A DNA stretch of 46,549 bases from the NCBI GenBank assembly GCA_913009685.1, contig CAJVXP010000017.1:1-46549 (forward strand). The letters are read 5' to 3'. A model generated the notes under the pieces. The model saw nothing but the letters and a program-made list of their open reading frames with translations, was not told the origin of the DNA and made no database searches. Shown piece after piece: positions 22,926-30,932 of the stretch. The translations under genes and the position numbers were made by a program. The stretch comes from an uncultured Bacteroidota bacterium (lineage in GTDB: Bacteria; Bacteroidota; Bacteroidia; Bacteroidales; F082). The first letter of the stretch is position 1, and every line of letters begins with the position of its first letter.

Positions 22926-25082
22926 ATGACAAAAAAAAGAAAATATCCTAAAAGTCAGCTTCATGGTATCATCGTCAGCATTTTTGCCGGTGACCCGTTT
23001 AAAGCATACAACAACAAACAAATATCAAGTAAGCTCGGCATTAAAGACAAAGCCGGTAGAAACCTTGTTTACATCATTTTAAATGAACTTATGACGCAGG
23101 GAGTCCTGCGGGAAGTGAAAAAGGGAAAATTTATTTTGCATGCAGACAAATTGGAAACACTTGCTAACAAAAAGAAATATATCACCGGAACCGTAGATTT
23201 GAAAAAGACGGGGAAAGCTTATATTCTCTCCGATGAAGGGGGTGAAGATATTTTCATTGCCTCCAACAATGTGCATCATGCGCTGAACAGCGATCATGTG
23301 AAAGTGCTTCTCTTCCCAAAACGAAAAGGACACAAACCCGAAGGACAAATTGTGGAAATTCTGGAACGAAAGAAGACAAACTATGTCGGTATTCTCGAGC
23401 TGAGCAAGAATTTCGGTTTCGTTGTGGCCGACAGCCAGGCCATGCCCTACGATATTTTTATCCCGAAAAGCCAGATAAAAAAAGCCAAACACGGCGAAAA
23501 AGTGCTGGTAAAAATTACTGACTGGCCGGAGCACTCCAACAACCCGTTTGGCGAAATAACAGAAGTGCTGGGAAAACCCGGCGACAACGATGTGGAGATG
23601 AAATCTATCCTTGCCGACTTTGATTTTCCCCTCGCTTTCCCTAAAAATGTAGAGCAGGGAGCCGAAAAAATCAGCATGGAGATTCCGAAAGAGGAAATTG
23701 CCCGCCGAAAAGATTACCGGAAAGTGTGGACCATCACCATCGACCCGGTGGATGCCAAAGATTTTGATGATGCCATATCCCTGCAAAGTCTCGGCGATGG
23801 CCTGTGGGAGGTGGGTGTGCACATTGCCGATGTGTCGTATTACGTGAAACCCGACACTATACTGGATGCCGAAGCGTACAAAAGAGCAACATCCATCTAT
23901 CTCGTGGACCGTGTGATTCCAATGCTGCCCGAAAAACTCTCCAACGGCGTTTGCTCCCTGCGCCCGGACGAAGATAAACTGACTTTCTCGGCCGTTTTTA
24001 AAATAAACGATAAAGCAGAGGTGCTGAGTCAGTGGTTTGGAAAGACGGTCATTCGTTCCAACCGCCGGTTTACCTACGAGGAAGTACAAAAAATTATTGA
24101 AACAGAAGAGGGTGAGTCTGTAAAAAACATCCTGAAACTAAATGACCTCGCTGTCATCATGCGGGATGCCCGCTTTAATAGCGGAGCCATCAACTTCAAT
24201 ACCCCTGAAATACGTTTTAAATTGGATGAAAAAGGAAAACCCATTGAGACGTATGTGAAAGAGGCGAAAGAAGCTAACCATCTCGTGGAGGAATTCATGC
24301 TGTTGGCCAACAAATCGGTGGCTGCTTTTATCGGGAAACCGCAAAACAACAAAAAACCCAAGACTTTTGTTTATCGTGTACATGACGAACCTAACCCCGA
24401 AAAGCTGAACACTTTTACCCAGTTTCTGAATCGGCTGGGCTATTCGCTGGAGGTTCAGTCGCACGAAAGTCTGGCCAAATCCTTTAACCGGCTTTTTCGC
24501 GATATCAAAGGCAAAGGCGAAGAAAATATGATCGAATCCATTGCCATCCGCACCATGTCAAAAGCCTATTATTCAACGGATAACATCGGGCATTACGGGC
24601 TTTCTTTCCCGTTTTACACCCATTTTACCTCACCCATCCGGCGTTATCCTGATACCATGGTTCACCGGTTGCTGGAGCATTATCTCGAAGGCAAACGGTC
24701 GGTAAACAAAGAAACTTACGAAGAGAAATGCGAACATGCTTCGGATATGGAAAAACGAGCCGCCGAGGCCGAAAGAGCTTCTGTCAAATACAAACAGGTG
24801 GAGTTTCTTTTGGATAAAGTGGGTAAAATTTTTGACGGACTGATTTCGGGCGTGAGCAAATGGGGCATTTTTGTGGCGCTGGTGGAAAGCAAAAGTGAAG
24901 GGCTTATCCGTTTCAACGACATGAAAGACGACTATTACTACTTAGATGAAGACAACTACCAGATTATAGGAAAGCGTTACGGACAAAAACTCCGTTTGGG
25001 CGATCCGGTGCGTGTGCTGGTCAAGAAAGTGGATATGGAACATCGCCAGCTGGACTTTGAACTGGTGGAGGATGAAGAATGA
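22926..25082 (+). CDS. rnr: ribonuclease R (RNB-family 3'-5' exoribonuclease)
   Basis: This 718-residue protein starts at ATG 22926, seven bases after the ABC frame; a longer reading from 22809 would overlap that gene and is rejected. The order is a winged-helix-like N-terminus (about 10-75), cold-shock domains (about 80-245), then the RNB domain with TITIDPVDAKDFDDAISL (about 272-289, the metal-binding aspartates) and TSPIRRYPDTMVHRLL (about 572-587). The C-terminal S1 domain is GLISGVSKWGIFVALVESKS (about 636-655). It degrades structured RNA, including mRNA and defective rRNA, in the cytoplasm. Length is usual for Bacteroidota RNase R. It may be co-transcribed with the ABC gene. Confidence 0.96.
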   Translation: MTKKRKYPKSQLHGIIVSIFAGDPFKAYNNKQISSKLGIKDKAGRNLVYIILNELMTQGVLREVKKGKFILHADKLETLANKKKYITGTVDLKKTGKAYILSDEGGEDIFIASNNVHHALNSDHVKVLLFPKRKGHKPEGQIVEILERKKTNYVGILELSKNFGFVVADSQAMPYDIFIPKSQIKKAKHGEKVLVKITDWPEHSNNPFGEITEVLGKPGDNDVEMKSILADFDFPLAFPKNVEQGAEKISMEIPKEEIARRKDYRKVWTITIDPVDAKDFDDAISLQSLGDGLWEVGVHIADVSYYVKPDTILDAEAYKRATSIYLVDRVIPMLPEKLSNGVCSLRPDEDKLTFSAVFKINDKAEVLSQWFGKTVIRSNRRFTYEEVQKIIETEEGESVKNILKLNDLAVIMRDARFNSGAINFNTPEIRFKLDEKGKPIETYVKEAKEANHLVEEFMLLANKSVAAFIGKPQNNKKPKTFVYRVHDEPNPEKLNTFTQFLNRLGYSLEVQSHESLAKSFNRLFRDIKGKGEENMIESIAIRTMSKAYYSTDNIGHYGLSFPFYTHFTSPIRRYPDTMVHRLLEHYLEGKRSVNKETYEEKCEHASDMEKRAAEAERASVKYKQVEFLLDKVGKIFDGLISGVSKWGIFVALVESKSEGLIRFNDMKDDYYYLDEDNYQIIGKRYGQKLRLGDPVRVLVKKVDMEHRQLDFELVEDEE

Positions 25083-25126
25083 CAAATGAAAACCGGAACC
25101 AAATGGCGCAGACAGACGTTTGTGCC

Positions 25127-26053
25127 TCACCTGTCAACCCAGGAAACATAAACCCTTTTCATTCCGTAAAACAGCCCCACTGTTACCAACAGGCTGAAAA
25201 CAATGACAAAATAATTGTGGGAGCTTCCGAAATCATCTATTTTCGTGGTAATGAAACCGTTGAAATGCAGGTAGAAAAGAATCACAAAAGTGGCATTATT
25301 TACAAAGTGTGCAAAAACCGGAACCCACAAGCTTTGTGTTATCTCCAATAGATAGCCCAGCATCAATCCCAGCAAAAACCGCGGCAGAAAACCGAAAAAC
25401 TGAAGATGAATGGCGCTGAAGATAAAAGCTGTCAGGATAACACCTGCGTGGATGTTCCTGGTCCATTCGCCCAACAGGCGTTGCAGCAGGCCCCTGAAAA
25501 GCAGCTCTTCGCCCACTGCCGGAACCAGTGCGATTACCAGTAGGTTCAGCGCCAGCCTTCCCGGACTTTTTACACTTAAAAATATCTGCGTAAGCATATC
25601 GGCCTGCACCTCTTTGGCTTTCATCCACTCCCCGATACCCGCCAACGCGTCCGGAAAGATCATGTGCGCATTGATTTCCGTCAGCCAGTTGATAAAAGGC
25701 AGAATGGCGAAAATGCTTACCCCTGCCAACAAAAGCAACCTCAGCGTAGGTGTCGGACTAATTTTCAGATAACGGCTGCTGTTGGTACTGAAAAGATAAG
25801 CAAACAACAAAGGCGGCAGAATAAACACCCCTATCTGATTTATTAACTGGAAGATATAGAGAAATGATTTGGCTGTTTCATTTTCCGGTTGCGACAGCAT
25901 GACCACGAGCGAAGAAAGATCGCGATGAAAAAATAACTTTCCGGCCACCAGCCCGAGGACAGAAAAGATCAGTGCCGACAAAACTACCAGAAAAAGTAAC
26001 CAGAAAAATTTGATGGCCGGTTTTGTATCCGGAAAGAAAATCATGCGTTTCAT
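25127..26053 (-). CDS. CPBP-family intramembrane metalloprotease (CAAX/Abi-type)
   Basis: This 308-residue protein has about eight membrane segments. Family motifs are visible: EELLFRGLLQR (EExxxR, Glu pair for metal and catalysis), a later histidine in FSAIHLQFFGFLPRFLLG, and the third motif VFAHFVNNATF. Such proteins are site-2-like glutamic proteases related to Rce1; bacterial members process membrane or secreted peptides and substrates are mostly unknown. ATG 26053 is chosen over an in-frame GTG at 26074, which falls inside the minus-7 box. It converges with rnr and diverges from dusB. Confidence 0.88.
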   Translation of the reverse strand: MKRMIFFPDTKPAIKFFWLLFLVVLSALIFSVLGLVAGKLFFHRDLSSLVVMLSQPENETAKSFLYIFQLINQIGVFILPPLLFAYLFSTNSSRYLKISPTPTLRLLLLAGVSIFAILPFINWLTEINAHMIFPDALAGIGEWMKAKEVQADMLTQIFLSVKSPGRLALNLLVIALVPAVGEELLFRGLLQRLLGEWTRNIHAGVILTAFIFSAIHLQFFGFLPRFLLGLMLGYLLEITQSLWVPVFAHFVNNATFVILFYLHFNGFITTKIDDFGSSHNYFVIVFSLLVTVGLFYGMKRVYVSWVDR

Positions 26054-26073
26054 GAACAAGCGATTAGAAGCCA

Positions 26074-26081
26074 CAAAATTA
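26074..26081 (-). promoter_or_regulatory. minus-7 box TAATTTTG for the CPBP protease gene
   Basis: On the minus strand TAATTTTG fits TAnnTTTG and lies 20 bases before ATG 26053. It abuts the plus-strand box at 26083, so the two divergent promoters share the same few bases. Confidence 0.42.
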
Positions 26082-26082
26082 A

Positions 26083-26090
26083 TATTTTTG
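26083..26090 (+). promoter_or_regulatory. minus-7 box TATTTTTG for dusB
   Basis: An exact TAnnTTTG match on the plus strand, 51 bases before the dusB GTG start. It is one base away from the opposing box of the protease gene. Confidence 0.4.
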
Positions 26091-26141
26091 TCCCACCGTT
26101 ACTCCCTTTTGAAAAGGTAGTCTGTCATAAAAAATTAATCT

Positions 26142-27131
26142 GTGGTAAAAATAGGAAATATCAATCTCGGAGAATTCCCGCTGCTGCTTGCGCCTATGGA
26201 GGATGTTACCGATCCCCCATTTCGTTACGTGTGCAAGATGTTTGGCGCCGACCTGATGTACACCGAGTTTATCTCCTCCGAAGGACTGATTCGCGATGCG
26301 GATAAAAGTGTGAAAAAGCTTGATTTTGATGATTTTGAACGGCCTGTCGGCATACAGATTTTCGGCCATGATATTGATTCCATGACAGCTGCCGCCCGTT
26401 ATGCCGAAAAAGCCCATCCCGACCTCATCGATATAAACTTCGGCTGCCCGGTAAAAAAAGTGGTGGCCAAAGGAGCCGGTTCCGGTATTTTGAATGATAT
26501 TCCCAAAATGGTGAAAATGACTGCTGCCGTGGTGAAAGCTGTCAGCATTCCGGTAACGGTCAAAACCCGTCTTGGCTACGACGAAGAGCACAAAGAGATT
26601 GTGGATATTGCCGAACGGTTGCAGGATACGGGCATTCAGGCCCTCACCATCCACGGGAGAACCCGCACCACCCGCTTCTCCGCTCCCGCCGACTGGACAC
26701 TTATTGGCGAAGTAAAAAATAACCCGCGCATGTACATCCCCATCTTCGGCAACGGCGATGTAAACGACCCGCTCTCGGCCAAACATTTCAAAGAGACGTA
26801 TGGCGTAGATGGTCTCATGATTGGCCGGGCTGTTTACGGTAACCCGTGGATCTTTAGTGAGATAAAACACTATTTTGCCACAGGAGAGTTGCTGCCCCCC
26901 GCAGCCATCGAAGAACGTGTGCGTATTAGCCTGCTACATCTCAACCGGTCGGTAAGCTGGAAAGGCGAACGCCGCGGCGTGATGGAAATCCGCAAACACT
27001 GGTCGGCCTATTTCAAAGGCCTCCCCGGGTTTAAACCCTTCCGTATTCGGCTCATGGAGGCTCAAACGCTGGTAGCGGTAACGGAAATTCTGAAAGAAAT
27101 CGAAGATCATTACGAAGGGATAACCGGTTAA
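26142..27131 (+). CDS. dusB: tRNA-dihydrouridine synthase (DusB-like)
   Basis: This is a 329-residue FMN enzyme starting at GTG 26142. It shows LLLAPMEDVTDPPFR (about 13-27, FMN-binding TIM-barrel opening), DINFGCPVKKVV with catalytic Cys102, ALTIHGRTR (about 166-174) and DGLMIGRAVYGNPWIF (about 224-239). It reduces uridines to dihydrouridine in tRNA. The DusB subgroup is the usual one in Bacteroidota; target positions cannot be deduced. It ends 35 bp before the convergent small sorted-protein gene, with a strong hairpin between. Confidence 0.95.
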   Translation: MVKIGNINLGEFPLLLAPMEDVTDPPFRYVCKMFGADLMYTEFISSEGLIRDADKSVKKLDFDDFERPVGIQIFGHDIDSMTAAARYAEKAHPDLIDINFGCPVKKVVAKGAGSGILNDIPKMVKMTAAVVKAVSIPVTVKTRLGYDEEHKEIVDIAERLQDTGIQALTIHGRTRTTRFSAPADWTLIGEVKNNPRMYIPIFGNGDVNDPLSAKHFKETYGVDGLMIGRAVYGNPWIFSEIKHYFATGELLPPAAIEERVRISLLHLNRSVSWKGERRGVMEIRKHWSAYFKGLPGFKPFRIRLMEAQTLVAVTEILKEIEDHYEGITG

Positions 27132-27133
27132 CT

Positions 27134-27157
27134 TTTCAGGAGGCCTTGCTCCTGAAA
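27134..27157. terminator. hairpin between convergent dusB and the small sorted-protein gene
   Basis: TTTCAGGAG-GCCTTG-CTCCTGAAA is a perfect 9-bp stem with a 6-nt loop. There is no long U-run on either side, so it is a probable but not textbook bidirectional terminator. Confidence 0.5.
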
Positions 27158-27166
27158 GGCTTGGGA

Positions 27167-27388
27167 CTACTCTTCCAAAGAGGATTTCCTGTGGTCGTAG
27201 ATTTTCTTTCCACCGTAAGCAGCACCCAAACCGAGCAGAATAAACAACCCGCCGCCAATGGGTGCGCCACCACCGGACTGATTTTCGGATATCCCATGAT
27301 CTGCAGGAGGATTACTTTGAGCAAGAGTTCCGTTGGTCGAAAAAAGGAGAGAAAACATCAATACGAACAGAATAATATACTTTTTCAT
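27167..27388 (-). CDS. 73-residue secreted protein with a PEP-CTERM-like C-terminal sorting signal
   Basis: A signal peptide covers residues 1-24 (MKKYIILFVLMFSLLF... ending TLAQ). A Gly/Pro-rich linker of about 17 residues follows. Then comes a tripartite end: motif APIGGG (42-47), a short hydrophobic helix LFILLGLGAAY (48-58), and a basic tail GGKKIYDHRK (59-68). This layout is that of the short exosortase-type sorting signals of Bacteroidota (PID-CTERM-like; here PIG instead of PID). The exosortase at 16748-17332 is the natural partner. The gene lies 22 bp after a T9SS cargo gene on the same strand and is probably co-transcribed. A plain small membrane protein is the alternative. Confidence 0.75.
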   Translation of the reverse strand: MKKYIILFVLMFSLLFSTNGTLAQSNPPADHGISENQSGGGAPIGGGLFILLGLGAAYGGKKIYDHRKSSLEE

Positions 27389-27410
27389 TTTCGATTATTT
27401 TTTAATTGCG

Positions 27411-29513
27411 TTATTTAATAAATACTTTTCTTGTTACCAGCTTGTTACCGTCTTCAACACGTATAAAATAGATACCTGTTTTCCGGTTCAGGCTGATCTT
27501 TTGCGACTTCATCCCGTTCAGCCTGCCGGTATAAATTTCCTGACCGAGGGTGTTGAAAACCGAAACTTTCCCCTTCAGTCTCTTTTGTCCCGGAGCATGT
27601 AAACAGACCGTTTTTCCGTATGCGAAAATCTGAATACCATCGGCTTCGTCCATGGAGGGAACTGCCGTTACGCCGTTGATGTGCAACACAAAACGGCTTT
27701 CGTCATCATCCGTCGTGGCGGAAAAATCGTAGCTATCCTGCTGACTTAAATCAATCTTTTGTCCGGTTTGAAGGTCTTCCAGCACCAGGCTTGTATTTTC
27801 AAAACTGTTTACTCCCGTAACACTCAAATGATAAACGGTATTGACGCCTGCTCTGAAATCCAGCGGCACATCATAAGCTGTGGTTATTTCAGGCAGACAT
27901 TTGGTCGAAAATTGTTGATTTTTGCTTACTGTCCACAATTGCGGAGCCGTTTTGACAAGGCTAAACAATTTGTGCGAATCAAAGGCAATATCCCAACCTT
28001 CGGTGGCGCCGGCTTTGAAAACAAGGGTATTCATGTCGTAATAGCTGTTGGCATCGTTAGTTACCTTAAAATTAAGGACCTCTTTCCGGTTTGCTGCCGA
28101 AGCACTTTTGTTATTGTTTGTAGTGTTGTGGGTACGGTCAGCAGCAGGTATGGTAAGGGAGTTGGTTGCAGAAGTAACCTGAACAAAAAAGCCATTGGTG
28201 GAAGGGATAATGCCACCGGAGGAAATATCGCTATAATTTGCAGCCGCTTCATTCCAGACTTTTGCCACACCACTCACACCGGTAAGAATCCAGTTGGCAT
28301 CGCCCCATATTATAGCGGAGGAGAAGGGATTCCCCAACAAATGCCAGCCATTTCCCCGGGTTGTATTATAACTGAGATTGGAAAAGGAGACATCAGAATT
28401 ATTAAGCGTTCCTGTGAAAGCTTTGATAGCTGTACTTTGGCAGGAAACAAGATAGCCGTTTCCATTAATAAAGTTATTGATACTATTTCCGGAAATTTTA
28501 TCGTTTAACCATGTGTTGGTAGCTTCGCCCCAGGCATACAGGTCATCATTGGCTCCGGGAGCAAAATCCGAACCGGAAATAGCCATATTATTAACCGGAG
28601 AACCGATTTCGTGCCAGCCATCATCCTTACCGGGAGTGTATGCAGCAATATATCGTTCTATAGTAGCTCTTCCGGTAACTGTACCGTTCAAAATGAGAGA
28701 ACCGTTACCGGCAGCATCTGACGCCACTACTAACGTTCCCGGTGTGGCAGAAGCATCAATGCTTAAATCACCATTTACCGTAAGGGCTTTGTTCACAGGA
28801 ACGGTAAGTGTTCCGCCGGAAGCAATGGTAAGGTTGTCGCATTCGGCGGGAGAGGATGTAGCATTGTTAATATGTGGAGAAACCCCTCCGGGAATATATG
28901 CATCGGCAGTTGCTGTTGGCGTTTCATTATCCCAGTTGCTTGAAGTCCCCCATATTGTATGAGAAGTTGTCTTTCTCCAAACAGTGCCATGAAAACCCGG
29001 AATAATATCGTTAGCATTATTGACAGTACTAAATACCCATTGATTTACATCATAAGTCGCTGTTGGAGATACAACTGTAAGTTTTCTTTTCATCTCTTTA
29101 TTGTCAAAAGTTTTTGTGGCATCATCTTGCACAGCATAATCAATGACGGTTCCATTATTATCTTTAAGAATTGTGCCATCACCACCTTTCCCATTCCACG
29201 ATACTCCGGACCAGGTAGCTGTAAAGTCAGGCGTAATAGTTTGCCCGGTAGTATCAGCATTTCCACATATTTTAGTCTCCCCGGAATTAATTGTACCCGA
29301 AAGAGACCATGAAAATTTAACCTTTCCCCCCTGTATATTTTCTAATGTCCATCCGGTGAGGTCAACAGCAGCATTTCCGACATTATATATCTCACAAAAT
29401 CTATCAGGTGAAAAATTTTTCTTTGGATCACAATTCCGGGCAATAATAACTTGTGCAACACCTGTTTGATATAAAGTTATGCCCACAAATAAAATAAGTA
29501 ACAGTTTTTTCAT
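27411..29513 (-). CDS. secreted lamin-tail-domain protein with type IX secretion C-terminal domain
   Basis: This 700-residue protein has a signal peptide (1-20, ending GVAQ). A lamin-tail domain covers about 22-175 (FCEIYNVGNAAVDLTGWTLE...). A long middle region resembles adhesin-like Bacteroidota surface proteins (DNLTIASGGTLTVPVNKALT, then WHEIGSPVNN and GWHLLGNPFS). A type A T9SS sorting domain covers about 625-700 (VSVFNTLGQEIYTGRL... TGIYFIRVEDG... RKVFIK). It should cross the outer membrane through T9SS and be fixed to surface polysaccharide or released. The binding target is unknown. It is followed by the small exosortase-substrate candidate, so two different sorting signals occur in one likely operon. 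Confidence 0.88.
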   Translation of the reverse strand: MKKLLLILFVGITLYQTGVAQVIIARNCDPKKNFSPDRFCEIYNVGNAAVDLTGWTLENIQGGKVKFSWSLSGTINSGETKICGNADTTGQTITPDFTATWSGVSWNGKGGDGTILKDNNGTVIDYAVQDDATKTFDNKEMKRKLTVVSPTATYDVNQWVFSTVNNANDIIPGFHGTVWRKTTSHTIWGTSSNWDNETPTATADAYIPGGVSPHINNATSSPAECDNLTIASGGTLTVPVNKALTVNGDLSIDASATPGTLVVASDAAGNGSLILNGTVTGRATIERYIAAYTPGKDDGWHEIGSPVNNMAISGSDFAPGANDDLYAWGEATNTWLNDKISGNSINNFINGNGYLVSCQSTAIKAFTGTLNNSDVSFSNLSYNTTRGNGWHLLGNPFSSAIIWGDANWILTGVSGVAKVWNEAAANYSDISSGGIIPSTNGFFVQVTSATNSLTIPAADRTHNTTNNNKSASAANRKEVLNFKVTNDANSYYDMNTLVFKAGATEGWDIAFDSHKLFSLVKTAPQLWTVSKNQQFSTKCLPEITTAYDVPLDFRAGVNTVYHLSVTGVNSFENTSLVLEDLQTGQKIDLSQQDSYDFSATTDDDESRFVLHINGVTAVPSMDEADGIQIFAYGKTVCLHAPGQKRLKGKVSVFNTLGQEIYTGRLNGMKSQKISLNRKTGIYFIRVEDGNKLVTRKVFIK

Positions 29514-29883
29514 AATCTTTAGTTTTAATGAATAAATTTATTTGAATTGTATTTTATATAGAATTGTATCGGAATCTTCCGGGTGCCGGAAGAAAGAAAG
29601 CTCCGGCAAAAGTGCAGGATAGTGCTCCTTCTTCATGTTTTCAGCCTTAAAAAGCATGGAAAATGATGGGTTTTTCGTGTTTGTTGTTGTAATGAATCAA
29701 CAAACTTATAAAAATATTTTTTAGAAAACAAATTCTCGGGTTAATAAAATGTTAAAATTCAAATGGTTGTGCCAATATGAGAACCGTGTACCGAAATGGG
29801 ACAGCTTCTTAAAACGGGAATTAGTTTAAATACATAATTTATGAAAGGAAAAAGAATAGTTAATGGTATAGTAAATGAAGTTG

Positions 29884-29909
29884 TTTCGTAACAATTCCTA
29901 AAGTCAATC
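29884..29909 (+). repeat. short dispersed repeat, copy 1
   Basis: This 26-base stretch beginning TTTCGTAACAAT matches 40339-40363 at about 23 positions with one gap. Both copies lie in intergenic DNA. Origin unknown. Confidence 0.55.
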
Positions 29910-30011
29910 TGTTCCTCTCGAAAGTCCCCTTTAAACCGTTTCAGTAGTTGACAGTTAAAAGAGGTCAGCGTATTTCAGGCATTGACACTCACTTCGTGCC
30001 AAAAAACCTTG

Positions 30012-30019
30012 TACTTTTG
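30012..30019 (+). promoter_or_regulatory. minus-7 box TACTTTTG just before the RNase H gene
   Basis: An exact TAnnTTTG match with only four bases between it and the ATG at 30024, implying a leaderless or nearly leaderless transcript. Confidence 0.42.
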
Positions 30020-30023
30020 CCCT

Positions 30024-30659
30024 ATGAGCAAAGATGCAAAGCAGAAGTATTATGTGGTGTGGCGGGGATTTAAACCGGGAATCTACAGCAGTTGGGAGAT
30101 GTGCAGAAAACAGATTACAGGTTACGAAAACGCTCAGCATAAATCGTTTACTTCATTAGAAGAAGCGCAACAGGCTTTTGAGAAATCCTATGAAGAGATC
30201 AGGGCGTTGAAAGGAAAGAAAGATCTGCACAAGCTCACCACCGGGCACAAACCCATACTAAACAGCCTTTCGGTAGATGCTGCCTGCAAGGGGAATCCGG
30301 GAATTCTGGAGTACCGGGGTGTCTATACCGACACACAAACGGAAGTATTCCGCCGCGGACCGTATGCAGAGGGAACAGTGAACATCGGGGAGTTTCTCGC
30401 CATTGTGCTGGGACTGGCCTGGCTGAAGAAAAACAAACTACAAATGCCCATCTATTCCGACTCGCGCACAGCTATTGCCTGGATTAAGAAAAAACAGGTG
30501 AACACCAAGCTGAAATGGAGTGAGAAAAACCGGGAACTACTCCGTGCCGTTCACAGCGCCCAGCAGTGGCTCAAAGAAAACGACTACGGTAACATTCCCA
30601 TCCTGAAATGGGAAACACGTATCTGGGGAGAGATCCCGGCAGATTTCGGAAGAAAATAG
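30024..30659 (+). CDS. ribonuclease H with N-terminal viroplasmin domain
   Basis: This 211-residue protein starts at ATG 30024; an upstream in-frame start at 29982 precedes the promoter box and is rejected. Residues about 6-50 (KYYVVWRGFKPGIYSSWEMC...) form the caulimovirus-VI/viroplasmin RNA-DNA hybrid-binding domain. Residues about 75-205 are RNase H: LSVDAACKGNPGILEYRGV (first Asp), NIGEFLAIVLGLAWL (Glu) and IYSDSRTAIAWI (Asp). It removes RNA from RNA-DNA hybrids such as primers and R-loops. This two-domain form is common in Bacteroidota. Confidence 0.93.
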   Translation: MSKDAKQKYYVVWRGFKPGIYSSWEMCRKQITGYENAQHKSFTSLEEAQQAFEKSYEEIRALKGKKDLHKLTTGHKPILNSLSVDAACKGNPGILEYRGVYTDTQTEVFRRGPYAEGTVNIGEFLAIVLGLAWLKKNKLQMPIYSDSRTAIAWIKKKQVNTKLKWSEKNRELLRAVHSAQQWLKENDYGNIPILKWETRIWGEIPADFGRK

Positions 30660-30854
30660 AACCTGATTACAGATTTTGCCGTTGTACGGGCTCTCGCTTT
30701 AAACATTCACCTCCTCCTTTCTCTTTTCGCTATTCATTCCACAGCCGGAGAGGATACAGGCTTTGAAAAAGGAATTCCTTGTTTAATGGACAAAATCCGG
30801 TTACAGGAAGAAAATAATGACGACTGAAAGAATCCCGTTATTTCAGCGCCCATC

Positions 30855-30885
30855 TTGCTCAAATTTCCTTATTTCCTTACCTTTG
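30855..30885 (+). promoter_or_regulatory. Bacteroidota-type promoter, TTG-N20-TACCTTTG
   Basis: Minus-33 TTG at 30855-30857, a 20-base spacer and minus-7 TACCTTTG at 30878-30885 fit the primary sigma consensus of Bacteroidota. A start near 30892 gives a leader of about 40 bases for the peptidase gene. It is the best promoter match in the window. Confidence 0.65.
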
Positions 30886-30932
30886 TTCACATTACAAAAC
30901 TGTTACGGCATTTCAACATTAAATAAAAACTC

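Larger units (their letters stand above)
29514..30023. other. 510-bp AT-rich spacer, two divergent starts
   Basis: No gene is supported. It should hold the promoter of the T9SS-protein gene (minus strand), though no exact TAnnTTTG box stands out, and that of the RNase H gene (box at 30012). Bases 29884-29909 nearly match 40339-40363, forming a short dispersed repeat. Confidence 0.5.

Noticed and set aside
23079-24089. A 336-codon open frame on the minus strand inside rnr
   Set aside because: It is fully antisense to the conserved RNase R catalytic region, shows no family motif and follows the codon pattern of the plus-strand gene.
26079-26870. A 263-codon minus-strand frame across dusB
   Set aside because: Antisense shadow of a clear dihydrouridine synthase; no motifs of its own.
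27759-28508. A 249-codon plus-strand frame inside the T9SS protein gene
   Set aside because: Antisense to a protein with signal peptide, lamin-tail and sorting domain; cysteine-rich nonsense composition and no start signals.
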